Shown here: one piece after another, positions 15,702-23,507 of the stretch
Position numbering within the stretch: the stretch's first letter is position 1
Layout: each line of letters begins with the position of its first letter
Notes under the pieces: model-generated
Seen by the model: only the letters and a program-made list of their open reading frames with translations
Told to the model about the DNA's origin: nothing
The model's database searches: none
Position numbers and translations under genes: made by a program
Origin: an uncultured Lachnospiraceae bacterium
GTDB taxonomy: Bacteria; Bacillota; Clostridia; Lachnospirales; Lachnospiraceae
Reading direction: 5' to 3'
Assembly (NCBI GenBank): GCA_910586605.1
Contig: CAJUJR010000022.1
Span: 1-32,496 of the forward strand
DNA length: 32,496 bases

Positions 15702-16340
15702 TTACAATAAATCAATTATGTCTACATTATCACCAGTAATGCCAACATGTGCGCCATCTTTTGCTTCACTGGTGTCTTTATGTGCTACAAGCCATTTGTT
15801 TAAAGCCCAGAGCAGCTTGTCCTCATCATTTTTGATAGTGATGTCAGGCTTTGCTTCATTTGTCCCTTTCGGAAGGACAATAATTACACGGAAGCCCTCG
15901 CCTTTCTTTGCACTGCAAGGGGCATAGTGGAGAGTTGTTGCATATAATTCAACGGCTGTCCCTTTTGGGCAGAGGAATGCTTCTGTATTGGAAGAGTCAA
16001 TCTGCCCATTTATAATATCCTGCTGGCGTGCCACAAGCAGGACTACGTCGTCTGCTGCAATGTCTACTTCGCTGTCTCTGTGGTACTCAAAACAGTTAAG
16101 CTTTGTGTTTGTCCCGTTACAATAGCCAACCTGGATTGGCATACCGCCATAACAGTTGCTGGAAAGTTCGGCAAAGACAGGTTCGGATTCTAGTATATCC
16201 ACAGAAGGGACATAAATAACAGAATCAGAAGGCTTTTCAGAATTAGCTTCCAAAGTGCTTAAAAGACTGGAAAAATCGTAGCCTTCCACTACTTTCCCAT
16301 AGGTGGCAAATTCCTTGTCAAATACGGATTGAATTTTCAT
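15702..16340 (-). CDS. DUF4867 family protein (cupin-like)
   Basis: A 212-residue cytoplasmic protein matching DUF4867, a family of unknown function found mainly in Firmicutes. The centre reads CFEYHRDSEVDIAADDVVLLVA and then FLCPKGTAVELYATTLHYAPC, which looks like paired beta-barrel (cupin/ureidoglycolate-lyase-like) strands with possible metal-binding His and Glu residues. The C-terminal 40 residues are charged and helical. No signal peptide. It is the first gene of a two-gene unit with the methyltransferase at 14200. The ATG has GAGG (in GCAGAAATGAGG) seven bases upstream. A sugar- or metabolite-binding enzyme is a guess from the fold only. Confidence 0.75.
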   Translation of the reverse strand: MKIQSVFDKEFATYGKVVEGYDFSSLLSTLEANSEKPSDSVIYVPSVDILESEPVFAELSSNCYGGMPIQVGYCNGTNTKLNCFEYHRDSEVDIAADDVVLLVARQQDIINGQIDSSNTEAFLCPKGTAVELYATTLHYAPCSAKKGEGFRVIIVLPKGTNEAKPDITIKNDEDKLLWALNKWLVAHKDTSEAKDGAHVGITGDNVDIIDLL

Positions 16341-16345
16341 ATCTT

Positions 16346-16370
16346 ACCTCATTTCTGCGTGGCCAGAGGT
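16346..16370 (-). promoter_or_regulatory. Possible SD-masking pair before the DUF4867 gene
   Basis: On the minus strand, ACCTC (complement of 16366-16370) precedes and can pair with the ribosome site GAGGT (complement of 16346-16350), with a 15-nt loop. It is short and could be chance. Confidence 0.25.
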
Positions 16371-16437
16371 GCTGACGCCTGCGTTTTTTTATTATAGTAA
16401 CAGTATATCACAGTTTTTTAGAATTGTCGCCGTCTTG

Positions 16438-16466
16438 TTGTAATATAGGAAAAATAAAGGTATAAT
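16438..16466 (+). promoter_or_regulatory. Promoter for the nitrilase-family gene
   Basis: TTGTAA (16438-16443) and a perfect TATAAT (16461-16466) are spaced 17 bp and lie 30 bp ahead of the ATG at 16497. The region is the divergent spacer shared with the DUF4867 gene. Confidence 0.6.
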
Positions 16467-16496
16467 AAAAAGATGGAATAGTAAGGGAGGTAGCAA

Positions 16497-17297
16497 ATGC
16501 GGGTTGCGTTAGGACAGCTTGATATGGTATGGGAAGATAAGGTGTGTTCCTATAGGAAAGCGGAAGGGATGGCAAAAGAAGCAGCAGCGGCGGAGTGTGA
16601 TGTTATTATTTTTCCGGAAATGTCATTTACCGGTTTTTCTATGAACCTCGATAAAATCGGGGAACCGTTGCACCATTCCCAGACAGTGGAACAGATGCAA
16701 AAGCTGGCAAAAAAACTTGGTATTGCAGTAGCATTTGGCTGGGCGGCTTTGGGCATGGAAGCAGGGGAAAAGGGGACAAACCGTTTTACTTTAGTAGGAT
16801 CGTCTGGTAAAATAATTGCAGATTATGCGAAACTGCATCCATTTTCATACGGGCAGGAGGATCTTTATTTTGCAAAGGGGAATGAAATTATTACTGTACC
16901 GTTTTTGGGAAGGGAAGTCGGCTTGTTTATTTGTTATGACTTGCGGTTTCCTGAGATATTTCAGGTGGCGGCAAGGAAGGCGGATATATTTTTTATCATT
17001 GCCAATTGGCCTTCGGTGCGTAGCGCCCATTGGGAGACGCTGCTCCGTGCCAGGGCGGTTGAAACGCAGTCTTACGTTGTTGGGGTGAATTGTGTTGGAA
17101 AACGGGATGGCATGGTTTATTCTGGCGAAAGTATGGCTGTGGATTCCCTTGGAAATATTCTTGGGAAGATTTCTAATAAAGAAGGGGTGCTGGTTTGTGA
17201 TTTGGATGACCGTGCATGGCGTTTGCGCCGGAAGTTTGCAACTGCTGCAGACAGAAGGGAAGATTTGTATAGGAAATATTTTGACGTTCTGCATTAA
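16497..17297 (+). CDS. Carbon-nitrogen hydrolase (nitrilase superfamily, omega-amidase-like)
   Basis: A 266-aa cytoplasmic amidase. The Glu-Lys-Cys triad is clear: E41 in FPEMSFTGFSM, K112 in YAKLHPFSYG, C146 in LFICYDLRFPEIF. The segment KLHPFSYGQEDLYFAKGNEI and the C-terminal GVNCVGKRDGMVYSGESMAVDSLGNIL are typical of the omega-amidase/Nit2-like branch, which deaminates 2-oxoglutaramate or 2-oxosuccinamate, but other carbon-nitrogen hydrolases look similar. GGGAGG lies six bases before the ATG. The next gene starts 45 bases downstream and is probably cotranscribed. Confidence 0.88.
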   Translation: MRVALGQLDMVWEDKVCSYRKAEGMAKEAAAAECDVIIFPEMSFTGFSMNLDKIGEPLHHSQTVEQMQKLAKKLGIAVAFGWAALGMEAGEKGTNRFTLVGSSGKIIADYAKLHPFSYGQEDLYFAKGNEIITVPFLGREVGLFICYDLRFPEIFQVAARKADIFFIIANWPSVRSAHWETLLRARAVETQSYVVGVNCVGKRDGMVYSGESMAVDSLGNILGKISNKEGVLVCDLDDRAWRLRRKFATAADRREDLYRKYFDVLH

Positions 17298-17342
17298 GAT
17301 GTAAACACGCTGAACTGGCATGTTGGGAATAAGGAGATAAAA

Positions 17343-20285
17343 ATGAGACAATATGAGTTAGCAATTCGGATTGCCCAGATTCATCATCTGGTAGACGAAA
17401 GAAAATATAAAAAAGCATTGGCCGTAATCCAGACATTGGATGTACGGCAGGTACGGGCGTTAAGCGATTTAAAAGTATTTGCAGAGGTATATACCAAGAC
17501 AGAACAGTATGACGCAGCAAAAGCAATGTATTTGCGGATATGCAGGAGTTCAAAGACAAGAAGGGCGCTGCACCGTCTGGTATACCTTTCTATCCGTACA
17601 AATTCGTTGGAGGATGCGGAGGCATATTTCCAGGAATATATGCGGATGAACCCAAGCACGCGGGATGCTTTAATCTTGCGGTATCGGATTGATAAAGCTT
17701 CAGGCGTGCCGATTGGGAAATTAATTGAAATACTGCAAGAATTGAAACAGGAAGAATATATTGAAGAATGGGCATATGAGCTGGCAAAACTTTACCACCG
17801 TGCCGGACGGCGGGATGAATGTATGGAAGAGTGTAAGGATATTATGCTCTGGTTCGGAAGCGGTGAGATTGTAGAACGTGCTAAAATATTAATGGATCAT
17901 CTGAAAGAGAAGGATCCAATCCCTTATTATGATGATAAGGACTTCACTATGCCGAAAAAAGAAGCGCCAAATCCTTATGATACCGGTTCCCTGCCTGACC
18001 TGAATGAATTTATCAAAGAGCGTAAGGCTTTGAAACGTGAGGAACGTAAGGCAAGAAGGGCGGCAGGCAGTTATGTGGTAGATGAGGGAAAAAAGACTAA
18101 TAGAGAGGAAGATTCCTATAGTAAAGAAAAGGAAGGACCTGTGAAACATGACAAAGGACAGGAGGTATCTGACACAGAATTTATTGATGATTATGAGGAA
18201 GATGATTTTGAGAAGGATTTGGTTTTGCCACAGGCTGCAATCCAGAAGCTGTCCGGCTTATTAAAGTTTGGAAGAAAGGAAGAAGGGAAATCTGATAAAA
18301 TTGAACTTCCGGAGAAGGATAAGGAGGATTTAGGGCAGAAGCCAGAGCCGAAAGAAAGGGAAGCGGACTTTTTGGTGCGGCAACAGGAAGGGACAGAAGG
18401 ACAAGAAGCTGCCAGATGGGAAAAAGAGCCACAGGAGGAAAGGAAAGAAGCAAGGCAAAAAGAAAAACTCCAGGAAAGGGAAGAGGAGGAAGAGGAGAAA
18501 GCTGATAAGAAGGAAGAACTGCAAGTGCGGAAAAAGGCAGAATCCCAATTGGAGCCGCTGGATCAGGGGCAGGGAAGCCTGGGGCAGGAAGGGAAGGCTT
18601 CTGCAGCAGGGCAGGAAACGGATCATGTAAAGAAGAAGGTTCCAAAGAAAAAAAAGGCAGAATATGTTCCACATTCGCAGTCAGGAACAGGGATTACACA
18701 GGATCTTGCGCGGGAGATTACTGCTATCTATGAAATGGAGCAGCAAAACCAGTTAAAGGAAAAGGAAGTAAAAGTAATAAAGGAAAAAACAGATAGTAAG
18801 AAAGCAAGGCAACAGGCAGGGCAGGAGGCAGATGGGAGAAAAGCGGCGGTAAATGCGCCAAATGATGGGGAGAAAGCCGTTACGAAGCCTGTAAAGCGTA
18901 CGCGGGCCGCAACAGGGAATCCAAAGGATAAAACAAATATTGCCACAAATCTTGTTGACCGTATGACCCAGGCGATCCAAAAGAGTGCATCAAAGTCGTA
19001 CATACCAATTGATATTGAAGAAATAAGGGGGGATGCAGTTGCACGGAGGCCGGGATTATTGCCGGGTGGAAAAGAAGCCGCGCCTCAAGGAAAGGCAGAG
19101 GCGGAGAAAGCAAAGGTTTCATCAACTGCAGCTTTGGAAAAGGAAGTGGAAGGATATCAGGCAGTAAAACGTCAGGATGAAGATGTTCCAGAGAAACAGC
19201 CACAGAACGAAACAGAGCTTCTGAAAAATCTTTTAGAGGAAGAAATTCAGGATCCGGAACGTTTACAGGAGATAGAGGATTCAGAAATTATAGAAGAATT
19301 AGAAGAAGCCATGGGAGAGGAAGAGCCAGAAGATACAGAAGAACCGGAAGAAACCGTGGAAGAAGAGCCGGAAGCTTTAGAAGAACAGGAAGAAACCATG
19401 GAAAATGTGCTGGAAGCTACAGAAGAACCAGAAGAAACCGCGGAGGAAGAAGAGACGGAAGCTGCGGAAGAACCAGAAGAAACCGTGGAGGAAGAAGAAA
19501 CGGAAGCTGTGGAAGAACCAGAAGAAACCGCGGAGAAAGAAGAGACGGAAGCTGTGGAAGAGCCAGAAGAGGCCATGGAGGAAGAGCCGGAAGTTATAGA
19601 AGAACCGGAAGAAGCTGCGGAGGAAGAAGAGCTGGAAGATTTGGAGGAACTAGAGGAAGAGCCGGAAAGAAGGGAGGAAGTTTCTGCTGCAACAGAGAAC
19701 ACAAAGGATTTGGCAGAGGAAATTGAGGCAGTAAAGGCGGCAACTTCTGTATTGAAGGATTACCATGCGCCGGAAATTCCGGTAATTGAGACAGATTATA
19801 ATGAGATGCCGCAGATTACTTATGAGGATTTGCCGACTACTCGGGCATTGCAGCAATCTTTCCAAGATGTTTTAAGATTGATTGAAGGGGAGCTAGACCC
19901 ATCACATTTCGTTTTGATGGGGGAAGGAACAGAGCGGATTGTTGGAGTTTCAAAGAAAATAGTCCATGTAATGAAAGTGTCGGGTTATCTTTCCGTTGGC
20001 AGGATTGCAAAAATACGTGCTAGCCAGTTAAATAAAATGGATTTAATTAGTTTCCGAAAAGAACTGAAAGGGAACTGTCTGCTGATAGAAGAAGCCTCCG
20101 ACTTATTGTTCCCTACAATTACTAAGATATTTTCTATAATGGAAGAGTATTACGGGAATTTTGTTGTAATTTTATCAGATGAAGGGACAACACTTGACCA
20201 GTTATTCCGTTTTGTTCCGGTGTTAGCAAAGAGGTTTAAATATATTATTGACATTACAAAGTATGCAAAAAAGGACTATGAATAG
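17343..20285 (+). CDS. TPR - acidic linker - degenerate AAA+ (CbbX/SpoVK-like) protein
   Basis: A 980-aa cytoplasmic protein I cannot name. Residues 1-190 are helical and TPR-like (repeated A/Y/L patterns such as FAEVYTKTEQYDAAKAMYLRI and LAKLYHRAGRRDECMEECKDI). Residues about 190-830 are Lys/Glu/Arg/Gln-rich and probably disordered, including a repetitive Glu block (about 650-775) built on EEPEETVEEEETEA. Residues 834-980 are well folded and follow the plan of a CbbX/SpoVK AAA+ domain: HFVLMGEGTERI where GNPGTGKT would be, GNCLLIEEASDL where the Walker B GGVLFIDEAYSL would be, then NFVVILSDEGTTLDQLF and LAKRFKYIIDI in place of the sensor and SRF segments. The Walker A lysine is missing, so ATP hydrolysis is unlikely. 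A scaffold or adaptor role is inferred. Confidence 0.75.
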   Translation: MRQYELAIRIAQIHHLVDERKYKKALAVIQTLDVRQVRALSDLKVFAEVYTKTEQYDAAKAMYLRICRSSKTRRALHRLVYLSIRTNSLEDAEAYFQEYMRMNPSTRDALILRYRIDKASGVPIGKLIEILQELKQEEYIEEWAYELAKLYHRAGRRDECMEECKDIMLWFGSGEIVERAKILMDHLKEKDPIPYYDDKDFTMPKKEAPNPYDTGSLPDLNEFIKERKALKREERKARRAAGSYVVDEGKKTNREEDSYSKEKEGPVKHDKGQEVSDTEFIDDYEEDDFEKDLVLPQAAIQKLSGLLKFGRKEEGKSDKIELPEKDKEDLGQKPEPKEREADFLVRQQEGTEGQEAARWEKEPQEERKEARQKEKLQEREEEEEEKADKKEELQVRKKAESQLEPLDQGQGSLGQEGKASAAGQETDHVKKKVPKKKKAEYVPHSQSGTGITQDLAREITAIYEMEQQNQLKEKEVKVIKEKTDSKKARQQAGQEADGRKAAVNAPNDGEKAVTKPVKRTRAATGNPKDKTNIATNLVDRMTQAIQKSASKSYIPIDIEEIRGDAVARRPGLLPGGKEAAPQGKAEAEKAKVSSTAALEKEVEGYQAVKRQDEDVPEKQPQNETELLKNLLEEEIQDPERLQEIEDSEIIEELEEAMGEEEPEDTEEPEETVEEEPEALEEQEETMENVLEATEEPEETAEEEETEAAEEPEETVEEEETEAVEEPEETAEKEETEAVEEPEEAMEEEPEVIEEPEEAAEEEELEDLEELEEEPERREEVSAATENTKDLAEEIEAVKAATSVLKDYHAPEIPVIETDYNEMPQITYEDLPTTRALQQSFQDVLRLIEGELDPSHFVLMGEGTERIVGVSKKIVHVMKVSGYLSVGRIAKIRASQLNKMDLISFRKELKGNCLLIEEASDLLFPTITKIFSIMEEYYGNFVVILSDEGTTLDQLFRFVPVLAKRFKYIIDITKYAKKDYE

Positions 20286-20300
20286 GGATTTTTCACTTGG

Positions 20301-20366
20301 CAATTTGTGCCTGCGCGCTGCTTGGCACAATGTTGCTTTATGCGAGAAGACAGCGCAGAAATGGGG
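20301..20366 (+). promoter_or_regulatory. Candidate H-type pseudoknot over the ribosome site of the pyrophosphatase gene
   Basis: TTGTGCC (20305-20311) pairs with GGCACAA (20324-20330). Its 12-nt loop contains GCGCTG (20315-20320), which is fully complementary to CAGCGC (20351-20356), immediately before the SD GGGG (20363-20366) and ATG 20373. A loop pairing next to the SD is the layout of translational pseudoknot regulators. No ligand class is recognised. Confidence 0.35.
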
Positions 20367-20372
20367 ATTTTT

Positions 20373-22025
20373 ATGAATAAAGATTCAAACATAGTAATTA
20401 ATGTAATTGGGCATACTAACCCGGATACAGATTCACTTTGTTCGGCAATTGCCTATGCTTATCTGAAACGGAAAGTGACAGGCGGCCATTATGTGGCAAA
20501 GCGGGCAGGGCAGATTAATGCAGAAAGTAAGTTTGTATTGGATTATTTTCAGGCGGAGATTCCGGATTACCTGGGGGATGTGCGTACACAGGTTATGGAT
20601 ATTGATGTAAACCGTGTAAAAGGGGTTACGGAAAACATCTCTATAAAAGCTGCGTGGAAAGTAATGCAGGAAGGGGGTTGGCAGACGCTTCCGGTAGTGT
20701 CTAATTCGGGGAGGCTGAAAGGCTTGCTTACCATTGAGGATATAGCAAAGTCCTATATGGACATTTACGACAGCAGGGTAATTTCAAATTCCCGGACGCC
20801 ATTCCAGAATATTGTTGAAACTTTGGATGGGGAGATGCTATATGGAAACCCAGAGGAAAGCGTCCAGTCAGGGAAATGCCTGATTGCCGCTGCAAACCCT
20901 GATTTGATGGAGAGTTATATTGAAGAAGATGATATTGTTATTTTAGGAAACCGGTATGAGTCCCAGCTTTGCGCGATTGAGATGGGGGCAAAATGCATTA
21001 TTGTCTGTGATGGGGCGAAAGTATCTTTTACAATTGGGAGACTGGCGGAAAACCGTAATTGTTTTATTATACAGACGCCATATGACACATTCACGGTGTC
21101 CCGTTTGATTAACCAGAGCATTCCGATTGGTTATTTTATGAAAAGGGAAAAGCTTATTACATTTGGCCTTGGGGAAGCCCTGGATGATATCCGGGATACA
21201 ATGGCTAAAAAAAGATACCGGGATTTTCCGGTATTGGACTGGAATGGAAATTATTTTGGGATGATATCCAGGAGGAACCTGTTAGGGGCGCGTAAAAAGA
21301 AAGTTGTAATGGTAGACCATAATGAGCCGACTCAGGCGGTATATGGTATTGAGGAAGCCCAGATTCTTGAGATTATTGACCATCATAGGATCGGAAGCAT
21401 TGAGACAGTAGGGCCGGTGTATTTCCGTAACCAGCCGCTTGGCTGTACAGCAACAATTGTCTATCAGATGTACCAGGAGCTTGCGGTTGAGATTCCTCCT
21501 AAAATTGCAGGACTGTTGTGTTCTGCAATTTTATCAGATACTTTGATTTTCCGTTCTCCTACCTGTACAAAGGTAGACCAGGATGCAGCAGAGAAGCTTG
21601 CAAAAATAGCAGGCTTGGAGCCGCAAGAATATGCAGCAAAGATGTTCCAGGCTGGAAGCAACCTTTCAGTTAAGTCCCCGGGGGAGATTTTTTACCAGGA
21701 TTTCAAAAAGTTTGAATTTGATGAAGTGACTCTTGGCGTAGCTCAGATTAATTCAATGACGGCAAATGAATTAGAGTTAATCCATGATAAAATGGTTCCA
21801 TACCTGCCAAAGGCATTATCAGAGCATAAAATAGACATGATTTATTTTATGCTGACAAATATTATGGAAGAAGAAACAGAGCTTCTGTGTGAAGGGGATG
21901 GGGCAAAGGAGCTTGCGTTAAAGGCATTTTTCCTACCACAGGATACTGGGCATATTGTTTTACACCATGTTGTTTCAAGGAAAAAGCAGGTAATCCCAGC
22001 ATTGATGACTGCATTGCAGGAGTAA
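20373..22025 (+). CDS. ppaC: Manganese-dependent inorganic pyrophosphatase with CBS and DRTGG domains
   Basis: Family II pyrophosphatase (DHH superfamily), hydrolysing pyrophosphate made in biosynthesis. I use the ATG at 20373 (550 aa): it begins directly with the conserved VINVIGHTNPDTDSLCSAIAYAYLK, whose H14, D18 and D20 bind Mn. A CBS domain (about 65-125, LKGLLTIEDI), a DRTGG domain (about 170-250) and a second CBS domain (about 255-300, RDFPVLDWNGNYFGMISRRNL) interrupt the DHH domain, which resumes with VDHNE (about 313) and DHHR (about 336) and ends in a DHHA2 domain. Such CBS/DRTGG enzymes of clostridia are controlled by AMP/ADP and diadenosine polyphosphates. It lies 87 bases after the TPR protein; a possible pseudoknot covers its ribosome site. 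Confidence 0.93.
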   Translation: MNKDSNIVINVIGHTNPDTDSLCSAIAYAYLKRKVTGGHYVAKRAGQINAESKFVLDYFQAEIPDYLGDVRTQVMDIDVNRVKGVTENISIKAAWKVMQEGGWQTLPVVSNSGRLKGLLTIEDIAKSYMDIYDSRVISNSRTPFQNIVETLDGEMLYGNPEESVQSGKCLIAAANPDLMESYIEEDDIVILGNRYESQLCAIEMGAKCIIVCDGAKVSFTIGRLAENRNCFIIQTPYDTFTVSRLINQSIPIGYFMKREKLITFGLGEALDDIRDTMAKKRYRDFPVLDWNGNYFGMISRRNLLGARKKKVVMVDHNEPTQAVYGIEEAQILEIIDHHRIGSIETVGPVYFRNQPLGCTATIVYQMYQELAVEIPPKIAGLLCSAILSDTLIFRSPTCTKVDQDAAEKLAKIAGLEPQEYAAKMFQAGSNLSVKSPGEIFYQDFKKFEFDEVTLGVAQINSMTANELELIHDKMVPYLPKALSEHKIDMIYFMLTNIMEEETELLCEGDGAKELALKAFFLPQDTGHIVLHHVVSRKKQVIPALMTALQE

Positions 22026-22037
22026 CAAGAGCAAGCA

Positions 22038-22059
22038 GGGCAATAGCATTTACTTTTTT
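22038..22059 (+). repeat. Dispersed motif after the pyrophosphatase stop, containing the mrp -35
   Basis: GGGCAATAGCATTTAC followed by six T begins 12 bases after the stop codon. It matches minus-strand copies at 14162-14185 and 112-135. Its TTTACT also serves as the likely mrp -35 box. Confidence 0.5.
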
Positions 22060-22077
22060 GAAGGGAATTGATATACT
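22049..22077 (+). promoter_or_regulatory. Promoter of the mrp leader
   Basis: TTTACT (22049-22054) and TATACT (22072-22077), 17 bp apart. It would start a leader of about 125 nt carrying a 14-codon ORF and a hairpin before mrp. Confidence 0.5.
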
Positions 22078-22127
22078 ATAGCATGTTTGGGAATAAAAAG
22101 GTGAAAGAAAAAAGAGGAAAGGATAAT

Positions 22128-22172
22128 ATGCAAACACATATCTTTCACCCGTTGTGTTTGCGCCTTATATGA
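22128..22172 (+). CDS. Candidate 14-aa leader peptide ahead of mrp
   Basis: ATG (22128) to TGA (22170-22172) encodes MQTHIFHPLCLRLI. A strong ribosome site AGAGGAAAGG (22113-22122) precedes it. Its stop codon falls inside the 5' arm of the hairpin at 22162-22197, so ribosomes finishing this peptide would open the hairpin. This is the geometry of a translational attenuator. There is no run of a single amino acid that would reveal the signal. Confidence 0.4.
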   Translation: MQTHIFHPLCLRLI

Positions 22173-22197
22173 AAATGCAAGCATTTTCGTTTGAGGC
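22162..22197 (+). promoter_or_regulatory. Hairpin masking the mrp ribosome-binding site
   Basis: GAAAATGC-AA-GCATTTTC (22171-22188) is a perfect 8-bp stem. An outer helix pairs GCCTTA (22162-22167) with TGAGGC (22192-22197, one G-T pair) across a 3x3 internal loop. The outer 3' arm contains GAGG, the only SD-like site before the mrp ATG at 22210, so the fold would hide it. Confidence 0.45.
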
Positions 22198-22209
22198 TTG
22201 GTACAAATT

Positions 22210-23058
22210 ATGAGTGAAATTGAAAATTGCAGCCATGACTGTTCGAGCTGTTCTGCAGACTGCTCCAGCCGTGATCCAAAAAGTTTTTTGGAGAAACCAC
22301 ATGCAAAGAGTACAATCCGAAAGGTAATTGGGATTGTCAGCGGAAAAGGGGGCGTAGGGAAATCTATGGTATCTTCTATGCTTGCTGTCCAGTTCCAGAG
22401 GAAGGGATACCATACTGCTATATTAGATGCTGACATTACAGGACCTTCGATTCCAAAAGCGTTTGGGATTACAGGGCGTGCTACAGGTAATGAAGATGGC
22501 ATTTACCCTGTTGTCTCTAAAACCGGCATCCAGACGATGTCTGTAAACCTGCTTTTAGAGGATGCGACAGATCCAGTTATCTGGAGGGGGCCGGTAATTG
22601 CAGGTACGGTAAAGCAGTTTTGGCAGGAGGTAATCTGGTCAGATGTTGATTGTATGTTTGTCGATATGCCGCCAGGGACAGGAGATGTCCCGTTAACAGT
22701 TTTCCAGGCGATTCCAGTTGATGGAATTATAGTGGTAACTTCTCCACAGGAACTGGTTTCCATGATTGTTGGGAAGGCTGTCAAAATGGCGCAGATGATG
22801 GAGGTTCCAGTGCTTGGGATTGTAGAAAATATGAGTTATGCAGAATGCCCAGGCTGTGGGGAGCGGATTGAGATTTTTGGGAAGAGCCATGTGGATGAGG
22901 TTGCGGCACAGTATAGCTTGCCAGTGCTTGGGAAAATCCCGATGGCCCCTGCAATTGCAGCAGCAAGCGATGCCGGTGATATTGAAAGCTTGGAAGGCGA
23001 CTGGCTTAACGCAGCTGTAAAGGCGGTAGAGGAAGTGGCTTCTTCGGCATCCTCGTAA
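22210..23058 (+). CDS. mrp: Mrp/Nbp35-family iron-sulfur carrier ATPase
   Basis: P-loop NTPase that carries and transfers Fe-S clusters to apoproteins. I use the ATG at 22210 (282 aa) rather than an upstream TTG. An N-terminal four-cysteine motif (C7, C11, C14, C18) resembles the ferredoxin-like cluster site of Nbp35-type proteins. Then SGKGGVGKS (44-52) is the deviant Walker A; MPPGTGDVPLTVFQ is the switch region; and the C-terminal CPGCGE segment gives the CxxC pair that bridges a cluster between subunits. Fe-S enzymes such as IlvD are likely clients, but that link is inference. It has its own promoter and a leader with peptide and SD-masking hairpin. Two terminators follow. Confidence 0.93.
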   Translation: MSEIENCSHDCSSCSADCSSRDPKSFLEKPHAKSTIRKVIGIVSGKGGVGKSMVSSMLAVQFQRKGYHTAILDADITGPSIPKAFGITGRATGNEDGIYPVVSKTGIQTMSVNLLLEDATDPVIWRGPVIAGTVKQFWQEVIWSDVDCMFVDMPPGTGDVPLTVFQAIPVDGIIVVTSPQELVSMIVGKAVKMAQMMEVPVLGIVENMSYAECPGCGERIEIFGKSHVDEVAAQYSLPVLGKIPMAPAIAAASDAGDIESLEGDWLNAAVKAVEEVASSASS

Positions 23059-23090
23059 TAACAAATTTTGGACGGTTTCATACAAAAAGG

Positions 23091-23137
23091 CAGGGAAAAT
23101 ATTATGTTAGATTAACATGGTATTTTCCCTGTTTTTT
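23091..23137 (+). terminator. Rho-independent terminator after mrp
   Basis: CAGGGAAAATA (23091-23101) and TATTTTCCCTG (23121-23131) pair perfectly, with an inner ATGTTA/TAACAT helix, followed by TTTTTT (23132-23137). Confidence 0.9.
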
Positions 23138-23143
23138 ATAGTG

Positions 23144-23204
23144 ATAGGAAATTGCGCTGTAACGTAGTGGTTCACAGGGGAATGCGCAGGCATTCCCCTT
23201 TTTT
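23144..23204 (+). repeat. Recurrent module: ATAGGAAATT-CGCTGTA plus terminator hairpin
   Basis: ATAGGAAATTGCGCTGTAAC (from 23144) matches 25735-25755 with two changes. It is followed by a second terminator: GGGGAATGC (23177-23185), loop GCAG, GCATTCCCC (23190-23198), then six T. Both copies follow a first terminator and carry GCGCAGG in or near the loop. Confidence 0.65.
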
Positions 23205-23283
23205 ATGAGTTAATGGAAGAGACAAAAAATATTATGCTGGTTGTTCTATTTGTATGGTTATGGTGAATATAGATAGGGTAAGG

Positions 23284-23446
23284 CTTAGGAACTGTTAATA
23301 AATTACTCATGACAATCACTTGTCTAAATGTCCATCTACGACATCAGAAAATCTTGACATAGCCCACTATGCCTGCGATTTTCTTCTTTGTAGCTGAACA
23401 TTTATACGGCGTTCTTGTCACAAGTAATTTTTTAACAGTTCCTTAG
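23284..23446. mobile_element. MITE-like palindromic element (163 bp)
   Basis: The ends are near-perfect inverted repeats of about 30 bp (left CTTAGGAACTGTTAATAAAT, right reading back CTAAGGAACTGTTAAAAAAT). The pairing continues to the centre (TAAATGT, CTAC, AGAAAATC, CATAG arms), so the whole element can fold into one long hairpin. It has no ORF. Terminal fragments (ACAGTTCCTTAG-like) occur at 3470, 4405, 11456, 27669 and 28078. A transposase in trans is presumed. The interval 23205-23283 shows nothing else. Confidence 0.75.
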
Positions 23447-23507
23447 TGCCAAAGGGATAACCCCTTTAATAATCTGAATAGGAGAGAATAGGAGGGATTG
23501 TAGGGAT

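Noticed and set aside
19247..19702. 151-aa Ser-rich ORF on the minus strand
   Set aside because: It is the antisense shadow of the Glu-rich repeat block in the 980-aa gene (GAA/GAG read as TTC/CTC and shifted to Ser codons). It has no ribosome site.
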